Origin: Chlorobiaceae bacterium
GTDB taxonomy: Bacteria > Bacteroidota > Chlorobiia > Chlorobiales > Chlorobiaceae
Direction of reading: 5' to 3'
DNA: 64,000 bases
NCBI GenBank assembly: GCA_013334525.1
Contig: JAAXXK010000006.1
Span: 9,186-73,185, forward strand
Positions 52,933-62,884 of this stretch are shown here, piece by piece. The position numbers and the translations under genes are program-made. Each line of letters begins with the position of its first letter. The stretch's first letter is position 1. The notes below the pieces were generated by a model, which was given only the letters and a program-made list of their open reading frames with translations, did not search any database and had not been told where the DNA came from.

Positions 52933-52971
52933 CGGCTATTATTTTTCATTCACCAAACTGGATATCTGCTT

Positions 52972-53871
52972 ATGAGCGTACTGGTCAATAAAGATACCCG
53001 CCTGGTCGTCCAGGGAATCACCGGGGGCGAGGGAACATTCCATACCTCCCAGATTCTCGAATACGGTACCAATGTCGTGGCTGGTGTTACCCCTGGAAAA
53101 GGCGGGATACTCTATAACGGAAACGAAAAAGACAGCTTCTGCCGCCCTGTACCGGTCTTCAATACCGTAAAGGAGGCCGTAGACAAGGCCGAAGCGAATG
53201 CGACGGTCATCTTCGTACCTGCGCCGTTTGCCGCTGACGCCATCATGGAGGCTGCCGCCGCCGGCCTTAAAGTGATCATCTGCATCACCGAAGGCATTCC
53301 GGTCAACGACATGATGAAAGCCTATGCGTTTGTCCAGGAGAAGGGTGCCGTACTCGTCGGGCCCAACTGCCCGGGAGTCATCACCCCTGGAGAGGCCAAG
53401 ATCGGAATCATGCCCGGATTCATTCACAAAAAGGGAACCATCGGAGTCGTATCCAGGAGCGGAACCCTGACCTATGAAGCCGTGCATCAGCTCACCGCTG
53501 TCGGACTCGGCCAGTCCACCTGCATCGGCATCGGCGGTGACCCGATCATCGGCACCCGCTTCATCGACGCAGTAAAGCTGTTCGCCAAGGACGATGAGAC
53601 CGAAGGTCTGATCATGATCGGCGAAATCGGAGGCAATGCCGAAGAGGAGGCCGCCGAATATATCCGCAAGTATTTCAAAAAACCGGTGGTAGGGTTCATT
53701 GCCGGTCGTACCGCGCCTCCCGGAAGAAGGATGGGCCATGCCGGCGCCATTGTTTCCGGAGGAAAGGGAACAGCGGAAGAGAAGATCAAGGCCATGGAAG
53801 CAGCAGGCATCCTTGTCGTCGAGAATCCTGCAGACATGGGAACAACCATGCTGAAGGCGCTGGGACGGTAA
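52972..53871 (+). CDS. sucD: Succinyl-CoA ligase (ADP-forming) alpha subunit
   Basis: [65 protein letters not shown]. Confidence 0.95.
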   Translation: MSVLVNKDTRLVVQGITGGEGTFHTSQILEYGTNVVAGVTPGKGGILYNGNEKDSFCRPVPVFNTVKEAVDKAEANATVIFVPAPFAADAIMEAAAAGLKVIICITEGIPVNDMMKAYAFVQEKGAVLVGPNCPGVITPGEAKIGIMPGFIHKKGTIGVVSRSGTLTYEAVHQLTAVGLGQSTCIGIGGDPIIGTRFIDAVKLFAKDDETEGLIMIGEIGGNAEEEAAEYIRKYFKKPVVGFIAGRTAPPGRRMGHAGAIVSGGKGTAEEKIKAMEAAGILVVENPADMGTTMLKALGR

Positions 53872-53880
53872 AAGAAGAGA

Positions 53881-54026
53881 TAGCAAAAGAAAGAAAGAAC
53901 CAAAAGGACCTGAAGAAGAAAAAAGGGACCAAAAGGACGTAAAGGACATAAAGGACCAAAAGGGTAGAAAGAATTTTCTTAACCTTTATGTCCCTTTGGT
54001 CCCTTCAGTCCTTTTGGTCCTTTTCT
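53881..54026. repeat. 9-bp purine-rich tandem repeat with inverted copy (hairpin between convergent genes)
   Basis: AAAGGGACC AAAAGGACG TAAAGGACA TAAAGGACC AAAAGGG ... then CCTTTATGTCCCTTTGGTCCCTTCAGTCCTTTTGGTCCTTTTC. Confidence 0.85.
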
Positions 54027-55000
54027 TATAATCCCAAAGAGACCAGGTCGTGGATGTGCACCAGCCCTACCGGTAGACGATCTTTGTCGCAGACCAGGAG
54101 CTGGGTTATCCGGTAAGTTTCAAGGATTTCCAGGCAACTTTTTGCAAGAAGATCCGGAGTTACGGTCTTCGGGTTGGCGGTCATGACCTCAGCTGCCGAT
54201 CTTGCCAGGAAATTCCCGCCCGCCTGAACCAACCTTCGCAGGTCACCGTCCGTGAAAATACCCGTCAGCCGACCTTCGACGTCGACGACTCCGCTGACAC
54301 CGTAGCGCATGGAGGTCATCTCAAGAATCAGGTCCGATACTGAATCCGCCTCGTTTACCAGCGGCAGCGACTCTTTGGTGGCCATAACATCGGATACAGT
54401 CATGGTCAGCTGCCTGCCGAGCGATCCCTTGGGGTGGGTTAGCGCGAATTCCATGTCCGTGAAGTTCTTTTTCCGCATCAGGCACATGGAAAGGGCATCG
54501 CCCATGGCGAGCATCGAGGTCGTGGATGTGGTTGGAGCAAGGTCGAACGGGCAGGCCTCCTGATCGACGCCTACATCGAGGACGACATCGGCGTTCATGG
54601 CAAGAAAGGATCGATTGTTGCCGGTGAAGGCGATGATGGTCGCATCGCGCTCCCTGAGCGCAGGGATGATGAAGTTGAGCTCTTCGGTCATGCCGCTTTT
54701 CGACAGGCAGATGACCGTATCGTTTTTCGATACCACCCCAAGATCCCCGTGTGCGGCTTCAGCCGGGTGCAGGAATATGGCTGTGGTGCCGGTGGATGAG
54801 AGGGTGGCGGCAATTTTCTGGCCGATGATACCCGATTTTCCCATGCCGGAGATGATGATTTTGCCCTTGCACGCAAACATGAGATCTACGGCTCTGGCAA
54901 AACTTTCGTCGAGCCGCTGGCTCATCTTCAGGATGGCGTCAGCCTCCTGCATAAGGATATTTCTTCCTTCTGTAACGGTATGCGTAGGTTCAGTCATCAT
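54026..55000 (-). CDS. kdsD: D-arabinose-5-phosphate isomerase (KpsF/GutQ family, SIS + CBS domains)
   Basis: ISGMGKSGIIGQKIAATLSSTGTTAIFLHPAEAAHGDLG; CBS-like C-terminus GVVDVEGRLTGIFTDGDLRR. ORF opens at 55138; start trimmed. Confidence 0.92.
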   Translation of the reverse strand: MMTEPTHTVTEGRNILMQEADAILKMSQRLDESFARAVDLMFACKGKIIISGMGKSGIIGQKIAATLSSTGTTAIFLHPAEAAHGDLGVVSKNDTVICLSKSGMTEELNFIIPALRERDATIIAFTGNNRSFLAMNADVVLDVGVDQEACPFDLAPTTSTTSMLAMGDALSMCLMRKKNFTDMEFALTHPKGSLGRQLTMTVSDVMATKESLPLVNEADSVSDLILEMTSMRYGVSGVVDVEGRLTGIFTDGDLRRLVQAGGNFLARSAAEVMTANPKTVTPDLLAKSCLEILETYRITQLLVCDKDRLPVGLVHIHDLVSLGL

Positions 55001-55208
55001 GTGTGGTTGTTTGAGCGCCCTTCTCCGTGCGGGAAAAACAAAGAATATTGATTTTTTAATCCAATATTCAGCGCTATAATCAAGAAAATTACCGTTATTT
55101 TCCATAACATCGCGGGATTTGTCCGCAAGGCGAGCCATACCGCCCTTTCATCCGGTGCAGTTCGACCCGCTTCCGAAAACTGTCAATGTTAACCATAACG
55201 AGTTTATT

Positions 55209-55568
55209 ATGAGCTGGATATTTATTCTCGGTTTCGCATTGTCGGTCTTTTTCATGCTTGTCTATTTTCTCTCCAGGTTTGTGCAGTACATGAAAACCGA
55301 GCAGAATCTGCAGATCGAATCGATGAAGGATACGCTTATCGACAAGGACAATCCCGTCGGCCTTGTGGGCGAGGAGCTTGAGAAGCTCAAACAGCAGCAG
55401 GCCGAAGCCCAGCAGCATTTGCGCGAGGTTATTTCAAAGATTCCCGTGATCCAGAAGGACGGCAAGTTCCAGGTCGATTACGAAGCCGTCAAAAAGCAGA
55501 AGGATAGTGCTGCAGCGGCCGCGGTGACCAACGGTTCCGCTGGATCTGCCCACAAAGGCAATAGTTAA
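55209..55568 (+). CDS. Small membrane-anchored coiled-coil protein, unknown function
   Basis: MSWIFILGFALSVFFMLVYFLSRFVQY then charged helical region. ORF opens at 55119; start trimmed. Confidence 0.55.
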   Translation: MSWIFILGFALSVFFMLVYFLSRFVQYMKTEQNLQIESMKDTLIDKDNPVGLVGEELEKLKQQQAEAQQHLREVISKIPVIQKDGKFQVDYEAVKKQKDSAAAAAVTNGSAGSAHKGNS

Positions 55569-55593
55569 GCATATCTTTCGAGGCTGAAGAGGG

Positions 55594-57138
55594 ATGTTCT
55601 CCAAGCTCAAGCTCCTTGCCAAGGATACGGTTATCTACGGAGCGAGCACCATCCTCGCCCGGAGCCTTAACTATATCCTCGTTCCGCTTTACGCCAACAA
55701 GCTTTCAACGTTCGATAACGGCATACAGGCGGTCGTGTACGCCAACATCGCCCTGGCAAACGTGCTCTTTTGTTATGGCCTTGAAACCTCCTATCTGAAA
55801 GTTGCTTCCGACGCCATAAAGAAAAACGAGGATGAGCGCCGCTATTTTTCAACGGCCTTCATCAGCCTTCTGGTCACCTCCACCCTTTTCGCCCTGTCGA
55901 TCGTACTGTTCGCCTCCGACATCGCATCGATGATCGGCCTGGCGCCAGAGTCCGGCACCTTCATCCGCTATGCCGCATTGATCCTTTGGCTCGATACGAT
56001 GCTTGTTGTACCCTTCGCCGAGATGAGGCTGAAGCGCAAAGCCGTCCGGTTCGCTGTCGCCAAGATCATGGGTGTCGTCGGGGGCGTCGTGAGCGCCTTC
56101 GTGCTCATCATTCCCCTCAAGGCAGGCCTTGCCGGCGTGTTTATCGCCGAGGCGCTCGGCTCCCTTGTCAGCCTGGTCATGGTGTTGCCGGTGCTGATGA
56201 GCCTGAAACCGTTCTTCTCTTTCGATCTGTACCGCGACCTCCTGCGCATAGGCCTCCCTTACGTGCCGACCGGGATAGCCGGCCTGCTTATTCACCTGAT
56301 CGACAGGAACCTGCTCATCCGGATTCCACAGACTGAAATCGAACGGCTATATGGCGCCGGGTTCCAGGCTTCGGACATCACCGGTATTTATGGGCGCGTG
56401 GCCGCTTTCGGCGTGGTACTGCAGCTCGTCATACAGGTTTTCAGGTTCGCATGGCAGCCGTTTTTCCTCCAGCATGCCGATGACCCAGAGGCAAAACCCC
56501 TGTTCAGGCAGGTGCTCAACCTATCGACCATCATGGTTATCGTCCTGGCTGTTGCTGCAACCTTTTTCGTGCCCGATCTTGTCCGTTACCACTATGGGGG
56601 ACGACTCTACCTGCTGCCGCCGAAATACTGGATCGGCCTGTCGATACTTCCATGGATCTTTTTCAGCTATGTCTTTGACATGATTTCCACGAACCTTTCG
56701 GCGGGGCTCCTGATCACCGGCAACACCCGTTATCTGCCTGTCGTGACCTTTGCCGGTGCCGCAGTGACGACGGTGGCATGTATGATCCTGATTCCCATAA
56801 GCGGGATGGACGGTGCCGCCATCGCCATCCTTGCCGGCACGGCGGTCATGTGCGTTTTCATGGCCTGGTTCTCCCTCAAAGTCTATCCGATACGCTACGA
56901 CTGGGGACGCCTCGGCCTGCTTCTTGCCGCCGGCCTTCTTTTTGCCGCCTTCCATGACGACCTGATCCTTTACCTTGGTCGTTTCGGTATGGTTGGCACC
57001 GCGGCGCTTCTGCTCAAGCTGGCGATCGTGCTGCTCTATCTCGGCCTCGGCACCCTGATCTTCCGAAACGAAGCCAAGGCTGTCGTACGGCTGATCCAGG
57101 CGAAGCTTCGTCCGGCAGGAGGAAGCGCAAAGCAATGA
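55594..57138 (+). CDS. Polysaccharide biosynthesis flippase (Wzx/MATE-like)
   Basis: Multi-TM protein; [42 protein letters not shown]. Confidence 0.88.
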   Translation: MFSKLKLLAKDTVIYGASTILARSLNYILVPLYANKLSTFDNGIQAVVYANIALANVLFCYGLETSYLKVASDAIKKNEDERRYFSTAFISLLVTSTLFALSIVLFASDIASMIGLAPESGTFIRYAALILWLDTMLVVPFAEMRLKRKAVRFAVAKIMGVVGGVVSAFVLIIPLKAGLAGVFIAEALGSLVSLVMVLPVLMSLKPFFSFDLYRDLLRIGLPYVPTGIAGLLIHLIDRNLLIRIPQTEIERLYGAGFQASDITGIYGRVAAFGVVLQLVIQVFRFAWQPFFLQHADDPEAKPLFRQVLNLSTIMVIVLAVAATFFVPDLVRYHYGGRLYLLPPKYWIGLSILPWIFFSYVFDMISTNLSAGLLITGNTRYLPVVTFAGAAVTTVACMILIPISGMDGAAIAILAGTAVMCVFMAWFSLKVYPIRYDWGRLGLLLAAGLLFAAFHDDLILYLGRFGMVGTAALLLKLAIVLLYLGLGTLIFRNEAKAVVRLIQAKLRPAGGSAKQ

Positions 57139-57947
57139 TTCGCGTAGCTACCGTCCAGTATACGCCCGTTCATGGATGCAGGCAGTCGAACATCGAGGCG
57201 ATCAGCCATCTGCTTGAACCGGTGGAGGCTGACATCGTCATTCTTCCGGAGCTCTGTACGAGCGGATATTTTTTTATCTCCAGGGAGGAACTTGCCCCAC
57301 TGGCCGAAGATATCCGGGGTGAGGCCTGCGGGATGTTCAGTCAGATGGCTGTCTCGAAGGGTGCGATTATAGTCGCAGGAATGGCCGAAGCGGCCGGGGG
57401 TCTGTTTTACAACTCGGTATTTGTTTTTCGGCCGGATGGCAGTGAGCCACTTGTTTACCGCAAATCGCATCTCTTTTACAGGGAATGGCAGGTATTCGAA
57501 CGGGGAGACAGCGGCTTTCCGGTAATCCGGGACGAGCGGCTCGACGTTTCGGTCGGTATCATGCTCTGTTACGACTGGCGTTTTCCCGAAGCATCGCGGG
57601 TGCTTGCCCTCGAAGGAGCTGATATCATCGCCTGTCCCTCCAACCTGGTGACCGATGCCTGGATCAAAGTTATGCCTGCGCGTGCCATTGAAAACAAACT
57701 GTATGTAGCCGTGGCCAACAGGGCGGGCCGTGAAACAAGGGATGGGGAAACACTGGTGTTCAAGGGGCGATCGGCTCTCTACGATCCATGGGGAGATCCG
57801 GTGGCGCAGGCCGCTTCCGAAGGTGATACGGTGCTTATATCGGAAATAGAGCCCCGGCTTTGCCGTGACAAACGCTTCAACGATTTCAACGACATCTTTG
57901 CCGACAGGCGTCCGGATCTCTACGGCTCCATTTGCAGGCGGCGCTGA
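57135..57947 (+). CDS. Carbon-nitrogen hydrolase (nitrilase superfamily)
   Basis: [12 protein letters not shown] (Glu), [18 protein letters not shown] (Lys), [26 protein letters not shown] (Cys). Confidence 0.92.
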   Translation: MIRVATVQYTPVHGCRQSNIEAISHLLEPVEADIVILPELCTSGYFFISREELAPLAEDIRGEACGMFSQMAVSKGAIIVAGMAEAAGGLFYNSVFVFRPDGSEPLVYRKSHLFYREWQVFERGDSGFPVIRDERLDVSVGIMLCYDWRFPEASRVLALEGADIIACPSNLVTDAWIKVMPARAIENKLYVAVANRAGRETRDGETLVFKGRSALYDPWGDPVAQAASEGDTVLISEIEPRLCRDKRFNDFNDIFADRRPDLYGSICRRR

Positions 57948-58028
57948 GTTATTATTTGCCGTTTTGTCGTTCCACAGCAATAATCAACAACTGGGCAGCT
58001 GAGCCTTCACTTTCGGAAGGCATTCCGT

Positions 58029-58577
58029 TTATGGCCGGGCCGGAGGGGGTTCCGGGTGCCTCAGGCGAGAGTGACCTTCAGGAGGTCCGCTTCTCCATGA
58101 GTTGCTCCGCTGGTACCTTACCGTGTAGATATTTCCGAGGAGGGCTCCCAGCGAATCACGCTGCGCAGGAGTACAGAGCTCTGCAAGTTGATGAAAGTGT
58201 ATGGCAAGGTCTTTTTCGATCTTCGACTGCCGTGTGCCGATGCTGTCGGAAATCGAGGCCAGCTTTGCCTGGTCGGGGGTTGGCTTTACAGCCTCATTGA
58301 TCAACTCTTTCTTGAAGGCGATGATCTTCTGGATTTCCGGCATGGTATTGCGGAAATGCTCCTGCCGAAGTTTCATGAACGACTCTTTCTGCTTGTCGTT
58401 CAGCGACAGGTCTGGACCCATGGGGACGTTACGGCTGAAATATTGTGTTACTTCCACTGACCGGAAGTTGCGGGTGAAGGTATTCTGCCACCAGAGAACT
58501 CCCAGCAAAGCAATATTGAGCAGGACGAGCACGATAAGAGCCGTCGTCACCAAACGTTTCGAAGAAAAGAAATCCAT
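58029..58577 (-). CDS. Spy/CpxP- or CnrX-like periplasmic sensor protein
   Basis: N-terminal TM anchor; helical LSLNDKQKESFMKLRQEHFRNTMPEIQKIIAFKKELINEAVKPTPDQAKLASISDSIGTRQSKIEKDLAIHFHQLAELCTPAQRDSL. Confidence 0.75.
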   Translation of the reverse strand: MDFFSSKRLVTTALIVLVLLNIALLGVLWWQNTFTRNFRSVEVTQYFSRNVPMGPDLSLNDKQKESFMKLRQEHFRNTMPEIQKIIAFKKELINEAVKPTPDQAKLASISDSIGTRQSKIEKDLAIHFHQLAELCTPAQRDSLGALLGNIYTVRYQRSNSWRSGPPEGHSRLRHPEPPPARP

Positions 58578-58659
58578 CAGTCACCATCGTTAAGTTTTCG
58601 TCCCATGATGAGGCTGCCGGGGTCTTTCGGTGCAGCGCAAGCTCATGTGGCTTTTTTGT

Positions 58660-59031
58660 TTACTTCTTCAAATCATCCTGTCCACGATCAGCACCTGTCT
58701 GGTCATAATAGGAGAGTGCCGGTCCACCATAATCTTCATTGAATGCTTCGGCCAGTACGCCTGAATTGCTGGTTGTGGATTGCGGGGTCCCATGCATGAA
58801 AAAGAGCATACCCGAAGCAATGTTAAAGACAAGCAGCAGTCCGAAGAATGCGAACCTTGGATTAAAGCCGCCGGAGAGCGAGACGGCAAAGGAGCTTTTG
58901 GCTTCAATGGCATCGATTCTCTGCAGGAGGTGCGCCCTGAAAAGGTGGTGCACTTCAAGCCGGGGCATATCGTCGAGAATCTTGAGCGTTTTGACGACCT
59001 CGGCATCACGCTGTTCAGTACTTCTGTTCAT
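58660..59031 (-). CDS. Putative anti-sigma factor-like single-TM protein
   Basis: Located between the ECF sigma gene and the Spy-like gene; soluble N-terminus, one TM (FAFFGLLLVFNIASGMLFFM), short C-terminal tail. Confidence 0.5.
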   Translation of the reverse strand: MNRSTEQRDAEVVKTLKILDDMPRLEVHHLFRAHLLQRIDAIEAKSSFAVSLSGGFNPRFAFFGLLLVFNIASGMLFFMHGTPQSTTSNSGVLAEAFNEDYGGPALSYYDQTGADRGQDDLKK

Positions 59032-59101
59032 TTCTGTATCAGTATCAGGGTTTTATACAATGTGACGTCAATACGCCGGAAATCTTGTGCTTTTCATTCT
59101 T

Positions 59102-59707
59102 TCAGCTGAACGCCTTGTAATGTCGCTCCAGACGGACCTTCAGATTTTTTTTCGCACGGTGTATCAGTGACTCGACCGCAGGTACGGTAGTCTGGAGAAT
59201 ATCGGCGATTTCCTGGTTGCTGTAGCCATCCTGCTTGCTGAGGAGGAAAGCCGTTTTCTGGTTGTCGGGCAGTGCGTCAAGCGCCTCCTGCAATACCGCA
59301 ACCCGTTCCTTGTCGACGAGCACATCAGCAGGGTTGTCATGATCCGGCGCTGATATCGTATCGGCCGGATCGTCGACCCCTATGATCCTCTTGAGCGAAC
59401 TGAACCTCTTTTTCCGCTTCAGGCGCCGCAGATGGTCGAGCGATTTGCTGACAGCGATCCTGTATATCCACGTAGAGAGTTTGGACTCTTCACGGAATTT
59501 GTCGAGAGAACGGTAGACTTCGACGAATACCTCCTGCGCCAGGTCTTCGGCATCTTCACGGTTGAAGACGAACCTGTAGCAGGTATTGACGACCATCTCC
59601 TGATGCTCTGCGACAAGATCGCTGAAAAAGCGTTCTCCTGATGTTATTTCCTGTTGCTCCAATTGTTGAACTTTAGCGCGGGTCAGCTCCCTGCCCCCTG
59701 TATTCAT
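59102..59707 (-). CDS. RNA polymerase ECF-type sigma factor
   Basis: [52 protein letters not shown]; sigma4 [45 protein letters not shown]. Confidence 0.93.
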   Translation of the reverse strand: MNTGGRELTRAKVQQLEQQEITSGERFFSDLVAEHQEMVVNTCYRFVFNREDAEDLAQEVFVEVYRSLDKFREESKLSTWIYRIAVSKSLDHLRRLKRKKRFSSLKRIIGVDDPADTISAPDHDNPADVLVDKERVAVLQEALDALPDNQKTAFLLSKQDGYSNQEIADILQTTVPAVESLIHRAKKNLKVRLERHYKAFS

Positions 59708-59809
59708 ATGCCTGAAAGCCTACCGGCCCAGGGGAGGCAGCCTTGTTTCGTTGACCGTGTCTTGATAATACCTGTTTTCGACGACGAATAGTTATAATCC
59801 ATGCGCCGC

Positions 59810-61192
59810 TCAACCAAGTTTCGATGCGAAATTTAACACCTTTTCCACTTTCTCCAGGGAGTCAGCTTCGCAATAGATCCTGAGTACCGGTTCCGTGCCC
59901 GATGTCCTGATGAGCATCCAGCCGCCTTCAAAATGGTACTTGAACCCGTCAAGGTCGGCGAACCCGGTTACCGGGTAGCCGGCAATGGCGGTGAGCTTGC
60001 CTCCGGTGGCTGCGGATATGATCGCCTCTTTTCTGGCTTCGGATACGCGAAGATCGAGACGATTGTAGGAGAAGAATCCATATTCGTCGAAAAGCTCCTG
60101 GACCAGGCCGGAGAGCGTTTTCTGCCGGTGAGCCATGATTTCAAGAAGCAGGAGGCCGATATAGACTCCATCCCGTTCAGGAAGGAATGAGGTGATGCCT
60201 ATTCCTCCGGACTCTTCGCCACCGATGAGGATGTCGTTGGTTGTCATGAGCCGGCTGACATGCTTGAAGCCGACCGGAAGCAGGTGCATCTTGAGGTTAT
60301 GTTTGCTGCAGATCCTGTCGATGACGTCCGTAAGCGCGAATGTCTTTGCGACTTCACCCCGCTCTCCCTTCTGTTCGACCAGATATTTCAGGATGATGGC
60401 AAACATCTTGTGTGAGTCGACGAACGCCCCGTTCTCGTCGAGCATGCCGATGCGGTCTGCATCACCATCGTTGATGATGGCAACGTCGGTCTTGACCTCG
60501 TTGAAAAAATCAACAAAATCGCCGATATACTGGGGAATAGGTTCCGGATTGATGCCGTCGAATCCTGGATTGACCGAGCAGTGATAGCAGTTGATCATCG
60601 ATTCGTCGAGCAGCAGGGTGATCAGGTCCTGTCCTGCACCGTACATGGCGTTATGGGCGATTTTCAGCTGTGAATCCCTGATCAGCTTGAGGTCAAGCTT
60701 CGATTTGAGGTAATCGACGTAATGAGTCTTGATGTCGGTCATGGTGATCAGGTTCGTCGCAGGTTCGACGGCCTGGCCTGGATCTACCGTGAGCAGGTTT
60801 TTTTCGATTTCGTTGATGACTTCAGGGTGGGCCGGCCCGCCATAGGAAGCTTTAACCTTGAATCCGTTGTATATCGGTGGATTATGGGACGCGGTGATCA
60901 TGACGCCGCCGGCAAGATTCTTGTCCCGGGTATAGAGTGAAACGGCGGGCGTTGAGACGAAGGAGTCCGAAAGGAAAACCCTGAGCCCCATTGATGAAAG
61001 AATTTCCGCTGTATATCTGGCGAACTCTTTAGACATGAATCTGGTATCATATCCAACACAGACGCCATTGGCTTTGTCCGGATGGGAGAGGAAATATTTG
61101 CCTGACGCAAGCGCCGTCAGTTTAAGGTTGTCGTAAGTGTAGTCTTTGGCTATAATTGCCCTCCAACCATCGGTTCCGAATTTGACTTGCAT
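59810..61192 (-). CDS. Phosphoglucomutase/phosphomannomutase family protein
   Basis: FGTDGWRAIIAKDYTYDN, GVMITASHNPPIYNGFKVK, NDGDADRIGMLDENG, RTSGTEPVLRIYCEA. Confidence 0.92.
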   Translation of the reverse strand: MQVKFGTDGWRAIIAKDYTYDNLKLTALASGKYFLSHPDKANGVCVGYDTRFMSKEFARYTAEILSSMGLRVFLSDSFVSTPAVSLYTRDKNLAGGVMITASHNPPIYNGFKVKASYGGPAHPEVINEIEKNLLTVDPGQAVEPATNLITMTDIKTHYVDYLKSKLDLKLIRDSQLKIAHNAMYGAGQDLITLLLDESMINCYHCSVNPGFDGINPEPIPQYIGDFVDFFNEVKTDVAIINDGDADRIGMLDENGAFVDSHKMFAIILKYLVEQKGERGEVAKTFALTDVIDRICSKHNLKMHLLPVGFKHVSRLMTTNDILIGGEESGGIGITSFLPERDGVYIGLLLLEIMAHRQKTLSGLVQELFDEYGFFSYNRLDLRVSEARKEAIISAATGGKLTAIAGYPVTGFADLDGFKYHFEGGWMLIRTSGTEPVLRIYCEADSLEKVEKVLNFASKLG

Positions 61193-61258
61193 TCTGTCGT
61201 ATATTTAATATAATGGTGATGAAAAACGGGGCATTCCGCCTGTTTTTTCAGCCTTCTG

Positions 61259-62461
61259 GTGCAGCAGCGTAAATATAATACAGTTTCCTGTATGATGATG
61301 CAATTACAGCAGCAAACGCGCCAAAAGAAGCTTTTTGTGCTCGCCGGGGAGGTTTCCGGTGATCTTCATGCCGCCGGACCTGTCCGCATGCTTCTTGAAG
61401 AACGTCCGGACACCAGGGTTTTCGGCGTCGGCGGTGAAAAGCTTCGCGAACTTGGCGTTGAACTGCTCTACACGACCGACCAGATGAGTATCATGGGGTT
61501 TGTCGAAGTGATTCGGCAGGCGGGCTTTCTACGCAAGGTTATACGGGAACTCAAGCAGGCCGTCAAACGCGAACGGCCGGACGTGGCCCTCCTGATTGAC
61601 TATCCAGGCCTCAATCTTCATATGGCGGCCTTTTTCCACGAGCTCGGTATTCCAGTGATCTACTACATTTCACCCCAGATTTGGGCCTGGAAAGAGCGGC
61701 GTGTCGAAAAAATACGGGCATATGTCGACAGGCTGCTGGTGATTTTCGACTTCGAAGTAGAATTTTACGCCAGGCACGGAGTCAAAGCTGAATTCGTGGG
61801 AAATCCGGTCGTTGAGGAACTTGCCGACCTCAAGTTTCCTTCAAGGAGCCAATTTGTCGAAAGGATGGGCATCGACCGGCAGGCCAGGCTGGTCGGCCTG
61901 CTTCCCGGCAGCCGCGCCCAGGAGATCGAAAAGATATTTCCCCGGATGCTCGGAGCCGCCGTGCGTATTCAGCAGAGCGGCAAAACGGCATTTCTCCTCG
62001 GCATGTCCCCGCAAATCGACGTTTCGATTTACGAGAACCACATCCTTGCAGCCGGACTTGAGCCAGTCATCTGCTCCTCCTACGAGGTGATGAACTACAG
62101 TGACCTCGTGCTGGTTACATCCGGCACGGCCACACTCGAATCTCTCTGCTTTGGAGTCCCCATGGTCGTGCTTTACAGGATGGCGCCGCTGAACTATCTC
62201 ATCGGCCAATGGCTTGTCAGGCTGAAGAACATCTCGCTTGCCAACATTGTCTCGTGCGGCCTGCATTCGGAAAGGCAACTGGTTCCCGAACTTCTCCAGG
62301 ACAGGGTCAATGCCGATGAAATAAGCCGTGCGGCGCTCGGGATTCTTGAGGAGCCCAGGGTTTCCTCACAGATGCGACAGGGGCTTTGTGATGCCCGCTC
62401 GCGTCTCTCCTCGGACTCGCCATCCCGGCATGTCGCCGCCGTACTGCTCGAATACCTATAA
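61259..62461 (+). CDS. lpxB: Lipid-A-disaccharide synthase
   Basis: LFVLAGEVSGDLHAAGPVRML, LIDYPGLNLHMA, YYISPQIWAWKERRVEKI, VTSGTATLESLCFGVPMVVLYRM. Confidence 0.95.
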   Translation: MQQRKYNTVSCMMMQLQQQTRQKKLFVLAGEVSGDLHAAGPVRMLLEERPDTRVFGVGGEKLRELGVELLYTTDQMSIMGFVEVIRQAGFLRKVIRELKQAVKRERPDVALLIDYPGLNLHMAAFFHELGIPVIYYISPQIWAWKERRVEKIRAYVDRLLVIFDFEVEFYARHGVKAEFVGNPVVEELADLKFPSRSQFVERMGIDRQARLVGLLPGSRAQEIEKIFPRMLGAAVRIQQSGKTAFLLGMSPQIDVSIYENHILAAGLEPVICSSYEVMNYSDLVLVTSGTATLESLCFGVPMVVLYRMAPLNYLIGQWLVRLKNISLANIVSCGLHSERQLVPELLQDRVNADEISRAALGILEEPRVSSQMRQGLCDARSRLSSDSPSRHVAAVLLEYL

Positions 62462-62471
62462 CCGACGCATC

Positions 62472-62771
62472 ATGAAAAACGCCATCGATTTCCTGACCGG
62501 AAACCCGCTGATTCTCGGCATCGCAGTGATCATTTCGCTGATGATAGTCTTTTCCTTCGCGAAAAAGATCATCCATTTCCTGTTCGTCCTTGTAGCTATC
62601 GCAGTGCTCTATGTTGCATGGGTTACCTGGCATGGCGGCAACCCCATGGAAAAAGCAGGCAAGGCCGAACAGTCGCTCAAGGGCGCCGTTCAGAAGGGGG
62701 ATGGTATACTGAAGTCGGTCAAGGGACTGTTCAGGCATGACGACCCATCGCCGGGAAAGGATAAGGAGTAG
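62472..62771 (+). CDS. Small membrane protein, unknown function
   Basis: MKNAIDFLTGNPLILGIAVIISLMIVFSFAKKIIHFLFVLVAIAVLYVAWVTW; in-frame ORF opens at 62328 but Met at 62472 fits the gene boundary. Confidence 0.55.
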   Translation: MKNAIDFLTGNPLILGIAVIISLMIVFSFAKKIIHFLFVLVAIAVLYVAWVTWHGGNPMEKAGKAEQSLKGAVQKGDGILKSVKGLFRHDDPSPGKDKE

Positions 62772-62805
62772 GGGGGTGGCATCAGGCTCTTTGCGCTGGT
62801 TCAGC

Positions 62806-62842
62806 AGGCTGTCTCAAAAGTCAGAATGAGGCAGCCTTTTTG
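62806..62842. terminator. Hairpin terminator built from the GGCTGTCTCAAAAGTC element
   Basis: AGGCTGTCTC-aaaagtcagaat-GAGGCAGCCT-TTTTG between convergent genes. Confidence 0.7.
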
Positions 62843-62884
62843 TTTTGCGGGGCATGAAGCCCTTTTGAGGTACTCACCCTTTTT

